Made by a program: the position numbers and the translations under genes. Under the pieces are notes generated by a model. It had not been told where the DNA came from and made no database searches. It was given only the letters and a program-made list of their open reading frames with translations. From Gracilariopsis chorda (Eukaryota > Rhodophyta > Florideophyceae > Gracilariales > Gracilariaceae), in contig NBIV01000150.1 in the NCBI GenBank assembly GCA_003194525.1, positions 1-64,000 of the forward strand: a DNA stretch of 64,000 nt, read 5' to 3'. Shown in pieces: positions 12,447 through 24,830 of the stretch (positions are counted from its first letter, which is position 1; each line of letters starts with the position of its first letter).

Positions 12447-12994
12447 TGAGAACGCTCGTCGTGGATCCGACTGGCCTGTACCGAGTGGAGTCTCAAGTAC
12501 CGCGCTTGGTAGAAGGAACCGTAACAGAAGAGCACGCCGTAGTGACGGCTGCTGGTGCTGCTAATGCTGGAGATGGGGCGACTGCGAATGCCGCAAACAA
12601 TGCGCAAGTGCGGTACCGCCTTCTAAAACCGGCATCCAAAATGGCAGAGAAAGGCACTTTTCCTCTTCTCTACCCATACGGAGATCAGCACGAACCGTTT
12701 GACATTGGCGTGTTTCTGGAGGCAAAGAATTCAACACAGCAAATCTCAGGTCTCAGCGTCAACGAGTGGAAGCTCCGAAAGCTCACCTGGGCTGAGAACG
12801 CGAAGAGACGACTGTACTCAGACAACATCCTTCTGGACAGTGAACCGTTGATGCAGATGTGGATGCTTCGCACCCACACGAACATTGAGGACATGCGACT
12901 GCGTTTCCTCGAAAGAGAACAACGGGCATGCATTGTACAAGAGCAAGAAATGCAGCAAGCACAACAGCAAACCGGTCACGTGCCACAATCCTAG
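12443..12994 (+). pseudogene. Copy C: polyprotein middle segment
   Basis: 183 codons with the LLYPYGDQ block and a Gln-rich helical stretch. It ends in TAG at 12992-12994 where copy B has CAG. The same stop is in copy D, so C and D share a common mutated ancestor here. Confidence 0.65.
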
Positions 12995-12997
12995 TTC

Positions 12998-14131
12998 GTG
13001 CTAATGGGACGCATCTTTCTGCCCTATGACTCCGTCAACTCAGCAGCATACTGGAAGAACATATGCATGGATGTACAGGCGATCGTGGCGCGGAGAGGAC
13101 CGCCTTCTCTGTTCATTACAATCACCATGAACATCTGGCGAGAGGACATCCAGCGTCTTGGGATGGACACCACCAATCGTGGCGCATTTACGGCACAGAG
13201 TAACCGCCCTCGACCGTTTGACCGACCGGATCTGATTGCAAGGGTGTACAACCAGTACGCAAACGACTTCATGAAGGACTTGGAGAAGAACTCGGAGCAC
13301 ATCTTCGGATTGAAGTGCCTGGGGCTTGCATCAAAGCTCGAGTTTCAGGAGCGCAATGTGCCTCATCACCACATGCTCTTGTGGCTCGAAGGAGGCGTGA
13401 TTGAAGACGTTGATGTGATCGACGAGCTGATTCGTGCAAAACTTCCTCTTCCCGGTGAAGACGACGCGTTGCGTGCCCTCATTCGTTCCATGCACAGGCA
13501 CCGCCACTCCACCTATTGCCGGAATCGCGCTGGGCGTTGCAAGTTTGCATACGACCGCAACATGATTTTGCCGGAGACGTACATTGAAGAAGGAATGAAT
13601 CGCGTGGTCTACCGCAGAAGAAGGCAACATGACCTCAAGGTAGTGCCGTACAACCCAACTCTGACCAAGAAGTACCGCTCTCATATCAACGTAGAGCGCA
13701 CGCAAGGAGGGGGCGCAGTGGCTTATCTGATGAAGTACGCGTTTAAGCAGCCCAAAGCTCAGGAGGTGGTGCTCAATGTGAGTGATGCTAATGAGACAGG
13801 CACACACAACGAGCAGCAACAAGAGCCACAGGTGCAGAACGACATTCGTGCATACATGCGAGCGCGTGTGGTGGGCGCCGTCAATGCAGCTTGGAGACTT
13901 TTCGAGTTTCGACATGTTCACATCGTACCAAAAGTAGAGCGACTGGCCATTCACTTGGAAGGAGAGCGCACATTTCTGCTGAGAGGTCCCAACCAGCTTC
14001 TTTCTGCATCACAGCCGTCTACAATGGAGAGATACTTTGCAAGGCCCGACGCATACGCAAACCACGACTACCTTTCGTACTTTGAAAAAGTTCGATTGTA
14101 TCGCACGCTTCCAGCCCGCGTGCTTAACTAA
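12998..14131 (+). pseudogene. Copy C: HUH Rep endonuclease domain
   Basis: 377 codons. It begins within the Helitron helicase-like N-terminal domain (RIFLPYDSVNSAAYW) and includes the HUH motif (PHHHMLLWLEGG, about residues 118-129) and the YLMKYAFK tyrosine motif (about residue 242). It ends in TAA at 14129-14131, where copies A and B have CAA; copy D shares the stop. Confidence 0.8.
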
Positions 14132-14152
14132 TACGACGGAGACAGCACCCAG

Positions 14153-14797
14153 GTGCCCACAGACGACTGCAATCCGCCCATGTACGTGATAGAGTGCACG
14201 GAAGACGGGCAGTGTGTTGCAAGGATCAGAGGTGTTTCACCGTCGGACATTGAGCTATTTGCTCTGCGCTTGCCGCTCATGAATCACGGTTCGAGCTCTT
14301 ATGAAGACGCAAGGAATTTCAACGGACAGCAGTATGGAACGTATCGTGAAACTGCGATTGTAAGCGGACTGCTCGCGGACGGATCCGAGTTTGATATTGC
14401 ATTCCAAGAAGCAGTGCAGATATACAGCACGCCCTCAGAGCTACGACGTCTGGTTGTCACACTATACCAACAAGGCGCAGACCCAGAAAAAATGGCCGTC
14501 GAAAACTGGGAGGCACTATGTAGCGACATACATACAGGAGATGAGCAGCAACGAAAGCAAGAAATGTATCGACGTGTGGTGGAGATCTCAGACCGGCATG
14601 GAGGACGACTGCTTCGCGATCACAGCTTCTTCTATCAACACCTACAGCAGGATCATACAGCATTGACTGAGGCGAATCGAGCTACAACAACTCGAGACGC
14701 ACGAGTGTTGCGAAATTCGTCAACTTTGCAGTCAAGGTACGCCACCTTAAAACCTAGCCAAAGACAAGTCATTGAAACCGTCATTGCCGCATTGTAA
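14153..14797 (+). pseudogene. Copy C: Rep-helicase linker
   Basis: 214 codons between the Rep and helicase domains, ending in TAA (CAA in copy D) just before the helicase P-loop. No catalytic motif lies in this stretch. Confidence 0.6.
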
Positions 14798-15590
14798 CAA
14801 CGACAGGCGCTGCAGGAGCGAACAAGCACTCCTGGAAACGTGTTCTTTGTGCAAGGATCCGCAGGAACCGGGAAGACATACGTGCTCAACCTCCTTCGTG
14901 ATATCGTTGAGTCGGAAGGAATGCTCGCTGAAATGACTGCTACATAATGCGGCAGCGCTGGATCTGTTTCCTGGCGAGCGCTTCACTCTTCCGTCAGCGA
15001 CAACCGTGCAACCTGTTCGTGGACAGAACCCAGAGTCTGCCTTTGCCAGTTCTATTGTCCCCGAGTTTGCATATCAGTATGCGCCTACTGGAGTACCGCC
15101 TCATAACCTGGACTTGAAGATTGGTGTGCCAGTTATGGTCATTCGGAACGTGCTGCATCCCGCTGTGGTCAACGCAAAGCCGTTCGTAGTCGTGCGTGTC
15201 GATCAATTTACGATGCAGGTGGCTCGATTCGACGAGAACAGACAGGTGCTCGAACGACAGCTCCTGCATCGTATCGACTTCGAGTTTTCTTTCGCAGATA
15301 TTCGCATGATTCGAAGGCAGTTTCCCATTCTTCTCGCGTTTGCAGCTACCGTTCACAAAGGACAGGGAAAGACGTTGGATGGCTTGGTTGTGGATGTGCG
15401 ATCCAACTTCTTCTGCGCTGGTCAGTTGTATGTCGCATTGTCGCGCGTTCGAAGGAACGACCATGTGCTGCTCCTGCATGATCCGCAGCTTACACCTTCG
15501 AATTCGCACACAATTCATCCCATGCCTGTTCCCATCGCCAACCCAGTGCTGCCTGAAGCTATTCAGTTCTGCATCCCTCCACAACCGTAA
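14798..15590 (+). pseudogene. Copy C: deleted PIF1-like helicase
   Basis: Walker A at about 14857-14880, then the same about 0.66 kb deletion (junction near 14947). The C-terminal helicase frame at 15006-15590 has GQGKT and YVALSRV and ends at the conserved TAA. Confidence 0.8.
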
Positions 15591-17743
15591 TCATATCTCT
15601 TGCATTCTTCTTTCATTGAATTAAACTACTTGCTTTTCTGCTTTTGCTTTCTCCACCCTCTTTTTTCCTCACCGCTGTTTATCACTCCTCCACCGCGGCG
15701 CCCAGCGCCGCCCGCGGCCGAAGGCCGTCTCCACTTGTCTCAACACCCCCCACTCTTAATGATTTACACATGTATGAGAGGGGTGTTGTTGACTGACGGG
15801 AGGCGTTGCGCCAATAAACCGCCCTGTATGCCCCTCTACGAGCATGCAAAACTACCATTTGGCGCAACGCCTCCCTACCATTTAAAAAATTCAGCAGCAG
15901 CAGCAGCAGCAAAGCTTCCTGCTTACTGGCTGGCACTCCCATAATGACTGCAGTGCCATCCAGTTACACAAAGCAACGTGTCGCGCGTTCTCATCATTGG
16001 CTGGCACTGCAGTCAATTTAGGCACCTAATAGGCACCTAAACACAAATTCCTACGGCTCCACATACTCTCGGCGTCGCGGCGCCCCGTGGTTCCACGAGC
16101 GCTATTGCGAGCGCAAGCGAGCAAAGTGCTCGGAGAGCCTCCGAATGCTACTAAACACAACAAGCTACAAAAACAACGCGGCACGCAGCGCCGCCCACGG
16201 CCGAAGGCCGTTTCCACTTGTCTCTCCATTTTAAGTATTTGTTCCTCTATGAGGGGGGTGTTCTTGATTGAATGGAGGCGTTGCGCCACAAAATGCTCTT
16301 GCACGCCCCCGTTTGCCCATGCAAATCGCCCATTTGGCGCAACGCCTCCCTACCATTTAAAAAATTCAGCAGCAGCAGCAGCAGCAAAGCTCCCTGCTTA
16401 CTGGCTGGCACTCCTATAATGACTGCAGTTCCACCCAGTTACACAAAGCAACGTGTCGCGCTTTCTCATCATCGGCTGGCACTGCAGTCAACTTAGACAC
16501 CTAAACACAAACCCTAATGGCTCCACATACTCTAGACGCCGCGGCGCCCCGTGGTTCTACGAGCGCTATTGCGAGCGCAAGCGAGCAAAGTGCTCGGAGA
16601 GCCTCCGAACGCTACGAAATACACAAAGCTACAAAAACCACGCGGCGTGCAGCGCCGCCCACGGCCGAAGGCCGTTTTCACTTGTCTCAACACCCCACTC
16701 TTAATGATTTACACATGTATGAGGGGGGTGTTGTTGACTGACGGGAGGCGTTGCTTCACAAATTCGCTTTGCACGCCCCCGTTTGCGCATGCAAATCGCC
16801 CATTTGGCGCAACGCCTCCCCACCATTAAAAGCATTCAGCAGCAGCAGCAGCAGCAAAGCGTTCAGTTCATTAGCTGCTGCTGCTGCATGTTGACTGTGC
16901 AATGGCTGCTGAATGGCTTGCAATACAATCAAATTGTAGTGCCAACCACTCAGCAGCAAAACCCCGCCTGTTCATTCCGACACGTGGCAAATTGCACTGC
17001 GCCAGTGCAGTGTATACTGAAGTTTCATTGCAGACATGCCTGCAACAGACGTATATACTGCACTGGCGCAGTGCCAAATGCATGTCGCTTGCTGACCCTA
17101 ACCACTATTTTGCATCCCATTCAGGCTTGGCTAATAGCGCAGTGTCGTAACCTTTTGCTACTTTGGGCACTGTTTGCTGGCCTGGGACCTAGGCAAGGCC
17201 GAGCTCGTGTGCAGGTCGCCACAAGAGTAACCCACTAAGTACCACGGATCTGGGAAAAGTCAGGTGCTCCTCTGTGGTATACTGGTCGTTTGACGGCGAT
17301 CAGGAAGTCTGAGGGTTTACCGGACCTAATACCAGCTTGCTGTGCAGGGTCCGGGGCGGCCGCCGTGTCGTACCTCTTGGGGCCGGAAAGCACACTTCGG
17401 TGTGTGAGTAAAGGCAGACCAATCCTTACAACCGGACGCGGGTTAAAAATCAAACGGCTTGAAAACCGGCTGGGCACACTCCGCCCGTCATAATCCAACA
17501 GGAGTGTGTCGAGAGTTCCTGTGCTGCACACGACTGCATCGGGTAAAGATAAGCCTTGCAGCAATTTGTTTTTTTAATTGCTGCATGCGACTAGGCCCGG
17601 TGGGTGCAAAGCAACAAACTGCAACCAGTTTTTCACTTTCAACTTTGTGGTATATTGGAAATTATTCTGGAACTCTGGCAAAGTTTTTAACAGTTTACAA
17701 AAACATAGAATTGTTTTTTTTTTCCTTTTTATGGTAAATTGAA
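15591..17743 (+). repeat. Spacer C-D with three satellite monomers
   Basis: Near-identical copy of spacer B-C. Hairpin starts lie near 15798, 16274 and 16744, with CAG runs after each, one 40-bp unit near 16975, and a leader from about 17235 with a mutated TATA-like box (17544). No gene seen. Confidence 0.85.
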
Positions 17744-18295
17744 ATGACGAGAAGAGGGCGACGTCTAAACTCTGGTGGCGTTCGATCTAACTCAGGAGGT
17801 GCCAGAGACAATTCTGGAGGTGCCAGGTTGAACGCAGGCGGTGCAAGGCAAAACGCTGGTGGTCGTCGCGTCGGCAGTGGTGGAGCACGGGCTGGAGCTG
17901 GAAGACCCCGAAGAGCACCAGCTCTTCCAGCTCCAGATGAGTTGGGAGTAAATGAGAGCGGAGCACACGTTCAAGGACCTATTGTTCCAGTGGTTGAAGA
18001 AGACGAAATTACTCCTGCACCTACTTCGGTTGCAGCAGCAGTTAGCACAAGCGCCGCTGGAGCCAGTGAGTCCGCTGCCACAGATCTACCAACATCGTGC
18101 CCAATTCCTGGATTTCTGGAGTTTGTGAGAGGCCTTCCAAGTCAAATTCCACCGCCTCCGATGCCTCCCCCTCTCCCACCGATGCCTGCAGAACAGATGC
18201 CTATTGCAATGGAATTGGAAGAGGATGAGATCATCCCTGCTCCCTCACAGCCACCGCCATCAGAGCAGCCTGCTATGCCACAAGCTGAACAATAG
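17744..18295 (+). pseudogene. Copy D: N-terminal Arg/Gly- and Pro-rich segment
   Basis: Same 183-codon segment as in copies B and C, ending at the conserved CAA-TAG and in frame with 18305. Confidence 0.6.
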
Positions 18296-18304
18296 GAAGA
18301 ACAG

Positions 18305-19360
18305 ATGCCAGACCCGATGGAAGTGGAAGACGATGAGATCACCCCGGCTCCCTCACACCCGCCGCCGCAGCCTGCGTTGCCACAAGCTGAACAGGAAGAA
18401 CAACAGATGTCCATTCCGATGGAGGTGGAAGCGGATGAGATCACACCGGCTCCCTCACACCAGCCGCAGCATCAGCCACAGCAACAGCTTGATATGACGT
18501 TCATGCACTGTGCTGGGCGTCCTGATCGAGGACTCTATCGCGTGTACTATGCATGGGATTCCGTGGCAGCTCAGGCGAGGAATGATCCGGCCATCCGTGC
18601 AAGCGTGCCGGAGTTGGAGACGCTTCCCATTGCAGGTCAAAGGCGATGCGGAAGATGCGGCGAGCACGCACACACGCTCTCCTCCTGCCCGTACCGGGAC
18701 TGGACATTGAGAATTCATAGCTGCAAGTACTGCGGCTGTGTTTTGCTTGGCAAAGAGACCAATGGAGTGTGCTGTGGAATGAAAAGAATGTCAGGGTGGG
18801 GCGTCACGTTCCGCAGAAGTCATAACAACGAGTTGGTTCGCAGTCTTTATAGTCTGAGAGCCTTTCACAGCCATTTTCTCAACTTGAATACGCTCTTCGC
18901 TACGACGCAAGCGTTCATGGACATGTCGTATGTGACGGGAGGCGGTCCCTTCTTTCTCAGACTTGAGGGAAACGCAGCTCTCGCTCTGCCCACGCAGAAC
19001 CAGAACAACACGCGCTACAGCTTTCTGTGGGGTACTGGTCCCCCTAACTTGGATCCCTCTCACTATGCGCGTGCCAATTTGCGTGCGTTCATTCAAGATA
19101 TCAACGTACGAGACATCGTGCCCAAGTTGTACGATGTGATCCAGCCCAAGCCAGACGTGGTGCGTGAGTGGTACCGATCCATGCTTAGCACGCAACAACA
19201 ACAACAAAATGCAGATACCGCCGTCGATATCAGCATGCAGGCAGCAGAAGAGGGAGTAGTCGTACGTGGTTACGAAGGAACCCGAAGTGCCACAGTCAGT
19301 GCTCCTCATGTAGGTGCTGGGCCTCTCCCTGAAGATGCTCCTGTGGGGGGCCAACCATGA
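18305..19360 (+). pseudogene. Copy D: acidic repeats, zinc finger and linker
   Basis: 351 codons, differing from copy C at only a few positions (for example Met for Ile after QQLD). Zinc finger Cys residues are kept. It ends at the same six-G frameshift as copy C. Confidence 0.7.
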
Positions 19361-19908
19361 TGAGAACGCTCGTCGTGGATCCGACTGGCCTGTACCGAGT
19401 GGAGTCTCAAGTACCGCGCTTGGTAGAAGGAACCGTAACAGAAGAGCACGCCGTAGTGACGGCTGCTGGTGCTGCTAATGCTGGAGATGGGGCGACTGCG
19501 AATGCCGCAAACAATGCGCAAGTGCGGTACCGCCTTCTAAAACCGGCATCCAAAATGGCAGAGAAAGGCACTTTTCCTCTTCTCTACCCATACGGAGATC
19601 AGCACGAACCGTTTGACATTGGCGTGTTTCTGGAGGCAAAGAATTCAACACAGCAAATCTCAGGTCTCAGCGTCAACGAGTGGAAGCTCCGAAAGCTCAC
19701 CTGGGCTGAGAACGCGAAGAGACGACTGTACTCAGACAACATCCTTCTGGACAGTGAACCGTTGATGCAGATGTGGATGCTTCGCACCCACACGAACATT
19801 GAGGACATGCGACTGCGTTTCCTCGAAAGAGAACAACGGGCATGCATTGTACAAGAGCAAGAAATGCAGCAAGCACAACAGCAAACCGGTCACGTGCCAC
19901 AATCCTAG
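19357..19908 (+). pseudogene. Copy D: polyprotein middle segment
   Basis: 183 codons, identical in layout to copy C, ending in the shared TAG (CAG in copy B). Confidence 0.65.
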
Positions 19909-19911
19909 TTC

Positions 19912-21045
19912 GTGCTAATGGGACGCATCTTTCTGCCCTATGACTCCGTCAACTCAGCAGCATACTGGAAGAACATATGCATGGATGTACAGGCGATCGT
20001 GGCGCGGAGAGGACCGCCTTCTCTGTTCATTACAATCACCATGAACATCTGGCGAGAGGACATCCAGCGTCTTGGGATGGACACCACCAATCGTGGCGCA
20101 TTTACGGCACAGAGTAACCGCCCTCGACCGTTTGACCGACCGGATCTGATTGCAAGGGTGTACAACCAGTACGCAAACGACTTCATGAAGGACTTGGAGA
20201 AGAACTCGGAGCACATCTTCGGATTGAAGTGCCTGGGGCTTGCATCAAAGCTCGAGTTTCAGGAGCGCAATGTGCCTCATCACCACATGCTCTTGTGGCT
20301 CGAAGGAGGCGTGATTGAAGACGTTGATGTGATCGACGAGCTGATTCGTGCAAAACTTCCTCTTCCCGGTGAAGACGACGCGTTGCGTGCCCTCATTCGT
20401 TCCATGCACAGGCACCGCCACTCCACCTATTGCCGGAATCGCGCTGGGCGTTGCAAGTTTGCATACGACCGCAACATGATTGTGCCGGAGACGTACATTG
20501 AAGAAGGAATGAATCGCGTGGTCTACCGCAGAAGAAGGCAACATGACCTCAAGGTAGTGCCGTACAACCCAACTCTGACCAAGAAGTACCGCTCTCATAT
20601 CAACGTAGAGCGCACGCAAGGAGGGGGCGCAGTGGCTTATCTGATGAAGTACGCGTTTAAGCAGCCCAAAGCTCAGGAGGTGGTGCTCAATGTGAGTGAT
20701 GCTAATGAGACAGGCACACACAACGAGCAGCAACAAGAGCCACAGGTGCAGAACGACATTCGTGCATACATGCGAGCGCGTGTGGTGGGCGCCGTCAATG
20801 CAGCTTGGAGACTTTTCGAGTTTCGACATGTTCACATCGTACCAAAAGTAGAGCGACTGGCCATTCACTTGGAAGGAGAGCGCACATTTCTGCTGAGAGG
20901 TCCCAACCAGCTTCTTTCTGCATCACAGCCGTCTACAATGGAGAGATACTTTGCAAGGCCCGACGCATACGCAAACCACGACTACCTTTCGTACTTTGAA
21001 AAAGTTCGATTGTATCGCACGCTTCCAGCCCGCGTGCTTAACTAA
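19912..21045 (+). pseudogene. Copy D: HUH Rep endonuclease domain
   Basis: 377 codons with the HUH motif near residue 121 and YLMKY near residue 242. It ends in TAA shared with copy C. Upstream of about 21,170 it tracks copy C closely; downstream it diverges, so copy D appears to be a mosaic. Confidence 0.8.
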
Positions 21046-21066
21046 TACGACGGAGACAGCACCCAG

Positions 21067-22836
21067 GTGCCCACAGACGACTGCAATCCGCCCATGTACG
21101 TGATAGAGTGCACGGAAGACGGGCAGTGTGTTGCAAGGATCAGAGGTGTTTCACCGTCGGACATTGAGCTCTTTGCTCTGCGCTTGCCGCTCATGAATCA
21201 CGGTTCGAGCTCTTATGAAGACGCAAGGACTTTCAACGGACAGCAGTATGGAACGTATCGTGAAACTGCGATTGTAAGCGGACTGCTCGCGGACGGATCC
21301 GAGTTTGATATTGCATTCCAAGAAGCAGTGCAGGTATACAGCACGCCCTCAGAGCTACGACGTCTGGTTGTCACACTATACCAACAAGGCGCAGACCCAG
21401 AAAAAATGGCCGTCGAAAACTGGGAGGCACTATGTAGCGACATACATACAGGAGATGAGCAGCAACGAAAGCAAGAAATGTATCGACGTGTGGTGGAAAT
21501 CTCAGACCGGCACGGAGGACGACTGCTTCGCGATCGCAGCTTCTTCTCCCAGCACCTACAGCAGGATCATACAGCATTGACTGAGGCAAATCGAGCTACA
21601 ATAACTCGAGACGCACGAGTGGTGCGAAATTCGTCAACTTTGCAGTCAAGGTACGCCACCTTAAAACCTCGCCAAAGACAAGTCATTGACACCGTCGTTG
21701 CCGCATTGCAACAACGACAGGCACTGCAGGAGCGAACAAGCACTCCTGGAAACGTATTCTTTGTCCAAGGATCCGCAGGAACCGGGAAGACATACGTGCT
21801 CAACCTCCCTCGTGATATCGTTGAGTCGGAAGGAATGCTCGCTGAAATGACTGCTACAACAGGCATTGCACCTTCGTTGTACGAAGGTGGCCGCACTTTA
21901 CATAGCCTGCTCGGACTGGGTGTAGCTGATAGGGACAGCACAAGCAGCACTACAGCCATTTTGTCAAAGTACGGTCCCCGATCTCAACGTGCAGAACTGC
22001 TACGTGAAATACAACTGCTCGTCTTGGATGAGGCGTCCATGCTCTCACAAAAGCTCTTCCAACTCATGGATGCGTTGCTCAAAGATCTTCGCTGCAGTGG
22101 AATGAAAAACCCGCCTCCGTTTGGGGGCTTGACCATCATTCTATCCGGCGACTACTCCCAGCTGCTTCCAGTGGTGCCGCAGGTGTACATGGAGGCCGAG
22201 CCAAGTGGTAATGTGAGACGAGTGTACACAAACATTCTCAACGAATTGCCGTGGAAGAGTGATCTGTGGACATTGTGCTCGGTTCAAGTGCTGTACCTCA
22301 CGGAACAAGTACGCCAAGCCGATGATCCGGCATTTGCGTCGCTGTTACGTTCCATTGCACGAAACACAATATCCAACAACGCTCCAATACCACTCAGATC
22401 TACCGGTGGCATGCAAACTGCCTACCAATTCCTGTGGAAGTGGCTCACAACACGACGCAAGGAGGATGTGAATCTCAGCAAAATGCTCATTGCCTCCACA
22501 ATTCAGTTGGTCGATGAACACAATGCGGCAGCGCTGGATCTGTTTCCTGGTGAACGCTTCACTCTTCCGTCAGTTACGACGGTACAACCTGATGGTGTAC
22601 CACACTCAGAGCCCGACGTCACCAATACCTTTGTTCCCGAGTTTGCGTATCAGTATGCACCTACTGGTGTACCTCCTCATAACTTGGATTTGAAGATTGG
22701 TGTGCCAGTTATGGTCATTCGGAACGTGTTGCATCCGGCTGTGGTCAACAGAAAGCTGTTCGTAGTCGTGCGTGTCGATCACTTTACGATGCAGGTGGCT
22801 CCATTCGACGAGAACGGACAGGTACTGGAACGATAG
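21067..22836 (+). pseudogene. Copy D: undeleted PIF1-like helicase
   Basis: 589 codons, the only copy in the window with the full helicase core. It has Walker A GSAGTGKT (about residues 234-241), the TATTGIA motif and Walker B VLDEASM (about 317-323), followed by GDYSQLLPV, typical of PIF1/RecD-like helicases that unwind DNA during Helitron transposition. It ends in TAG at 22834-22836, where copies A-C have CAG; the remaining motifs continue in frame. The segment between about 21,859 and 22,521 is what copies A-C have lost. Confidence 0.85.
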
Positions 22837-23166
22837 CTCCTGCATCGTATCGACTTCGAGTTTTCTTTCGCAGACATTCGCATGATTCGAAGGCAGTTCC
22901 CTATTCGTCTTGCGTTTGCAGCTACCGTTCACAAAAGACAGAGAAAGACGTTGGATGGCTTGGTTGTGGATGTACGATCCAACTTCTTCTGCGCAGGTCA
23001 GTTGTATGTCGCATTTTCGCGCGTTCGAAGGAACGACCATGTGCTGCTCCTGCATGATCCGCAGCTTACACCCGCGAATGCGCACACAATTCATCCCATG
23101 CCTGTTCCCATCGCCAACCCAGTGCTGCCTGAAGCTATTCAGTTCTGCATCCCTCTAAAACCGTAA
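22837..23166 (+). pseudogene. Copy D: helicase C-terminus after the stop
   Basis: In frame with the preceding helicase after its TAG. The motifs are damaged relative to the other copies: GQGKT has become RQRKT and YVALSRV has become YVAFSRV. Copy D is therefore undeleted but mutated. Confidence 0.75.
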
Positions 23167-24270
23167 TCATATCTCTTGCATTCTTCTTTCATTGAATTAA
23201 ACTACTTGCTTTTCTGCTTTTGCTTTCTCCACCCTCTTTTTTCTTCACCGCTGTTTATCACTCCTCCACCGCGGCGCGCAGCGCCGCCCGCGGCCGAAGG
23301 CCCCTTCCTCTTTTCTCTCCATTATAATGATTTGTTCCTCTATGAGGGGGGTGTTCTTGATTGAATGGAGGCGTTGCGCCACAAAATGCTCTTGCACGCC
23401 CCCGTTTGCCCATGCAAATCGCCCATTTGGCGCAACGCCTCCCTACCATTTAAAAAATTCAGCAGCAGCAGCAGCAGCAAAGCTCCCTGCTTACTGGCTG
23501 GCACTCCTATAATGACTGCAGTTCCACCCAGTTACACAAAGCAACGTGTCGCGCTTTCTCATCATTGGCTGGCACTGCAGTCAATTTAGGCACCTAAACA
23601 CAAACCCCTACGGCTCCACATACTCTCGAAGCCGCGGCGCCCCGTGGTTCTACGAGCGCTATTGCGAGCGCAAGCGAGCAAAGTGCTCGGAGAGCCTCCG
23701 AACGCCACGAAATACACAAAGCTACAAAACCAACGCGGCGCGCAGCGCCGCCCATGGCCGAAGGCCGTTTCCACTTGTCTCTCCATTATAAGTATTTGGT
23801 CCTCTATGAGGGGGGTGTTCTTGATTGAATGGAGGCGTTGCGCCACAAAATGCTCTTGCACGCCCCCGTTTGCCCATGCAAATCGCCCATTTGGCGCAAC
23901 GCCTCCCTACCATTTAAAAAATTCAGCAGCAGCAGCAGCAGCAAAGCTTGCTGCTTACTGGCTGGCACTCCCATAATGACTGCAGTGCCACCCAGTTACA
24001 CAAAGCAACGTGTCGCGCTTTCTCATCATTAGCTGGCACTGCAGTCAATTTAGTCACCTAAACAAAAACCCTAACGGCTCCACATACTCTAGGCGCCGCG
24101 GCGCCCCGTGGTTCTACGAGCGCTATTGTGAGCGCAAGCGAGCAAATTGCTCGGAGAGCCTCTGAACGCTACCAAATACACAAAGCTAAAAAAAAGAATG
24201 CGGCGCGCAGCGCCGAACACGGCAGAAGGCCGTTTCCACTTGTCGTGCATTTTAATAATTTCTTAAGGGG
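23167..24270 (+). repeat. Terminal spacer of the array, direct satellite monomers
   Basis: Two direct monomers (hairpin starts near 23365 and 23830) and a third GC-rich block (about 24080-24250), each with CAG runs and the GGCCGAAGGCC-type block. The 40-bp unit and the Helitron leader are absent, so this is the array's right border. Confidence 0.8.
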
Positions 24271-24299
24271 TGCGAAGGTCGTTGTCGCACAAATCCTTA

Positions 24300-24830
24300 G
24301 TTAGGTTAGACAACAAGTGAAAACGGCCTTCGGCCGTGGGCGGCGCTGCGCGCCGCGTGGTTTTTGTAGCTTTGTGTATTTCGTAGCGTTCGGAGGCTCT
24401 CCGAGCACTTTGCTCGCTTGCGCTCGCAATAGCGCTCGTAGAACCACGGGGCGCCACGGTGCCTAGAGATGTGGAGCCGTAGGGATTTTTGTTGAGGTGC
24501 CTAAATTGACTGCAGTGCCAGCCAATGATGAGAAAGCGTGACACGTTGCTTTGTGTAACTGGATAGCACTACAGTCATTATGGGAGTGCCAGCCAGTAAG
24601 CAGCAAGCTTTGCTGCTGCTGCTGCTGCTGAATTTTTTAAATGGTAGGGAGGCGTTGTGCTAAGTGGGCGTTTTGAATGGGCAAACGGGGGCATGCAAGA
24701 CGATTTTGTAGCACAACGCCTCTATTTAATCAAAAATCCCCCCCCCCACATACAGAAACAAGTACTTATAATGGAAAGACAAGTGGAAATGGCCTTTCGC
24801 CGTGGGCTGCGCTGCGCCCCGCTAAGTAGA
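24300..24830 (-). repeat. Inverted satellite monomer
   Basis: A full monomer in reverse orientation: GC-rich block, CTG run (about 24613-24630), then the hairpin with arms 24649-24662 and 24709-24722. Both arms carry matching changes relative to the direct monomers (GTTGTGCTA with TAGCACAAC). It lies head-to-head with the direct monomers across about 24,250-24,300. Confidence 0.85.
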
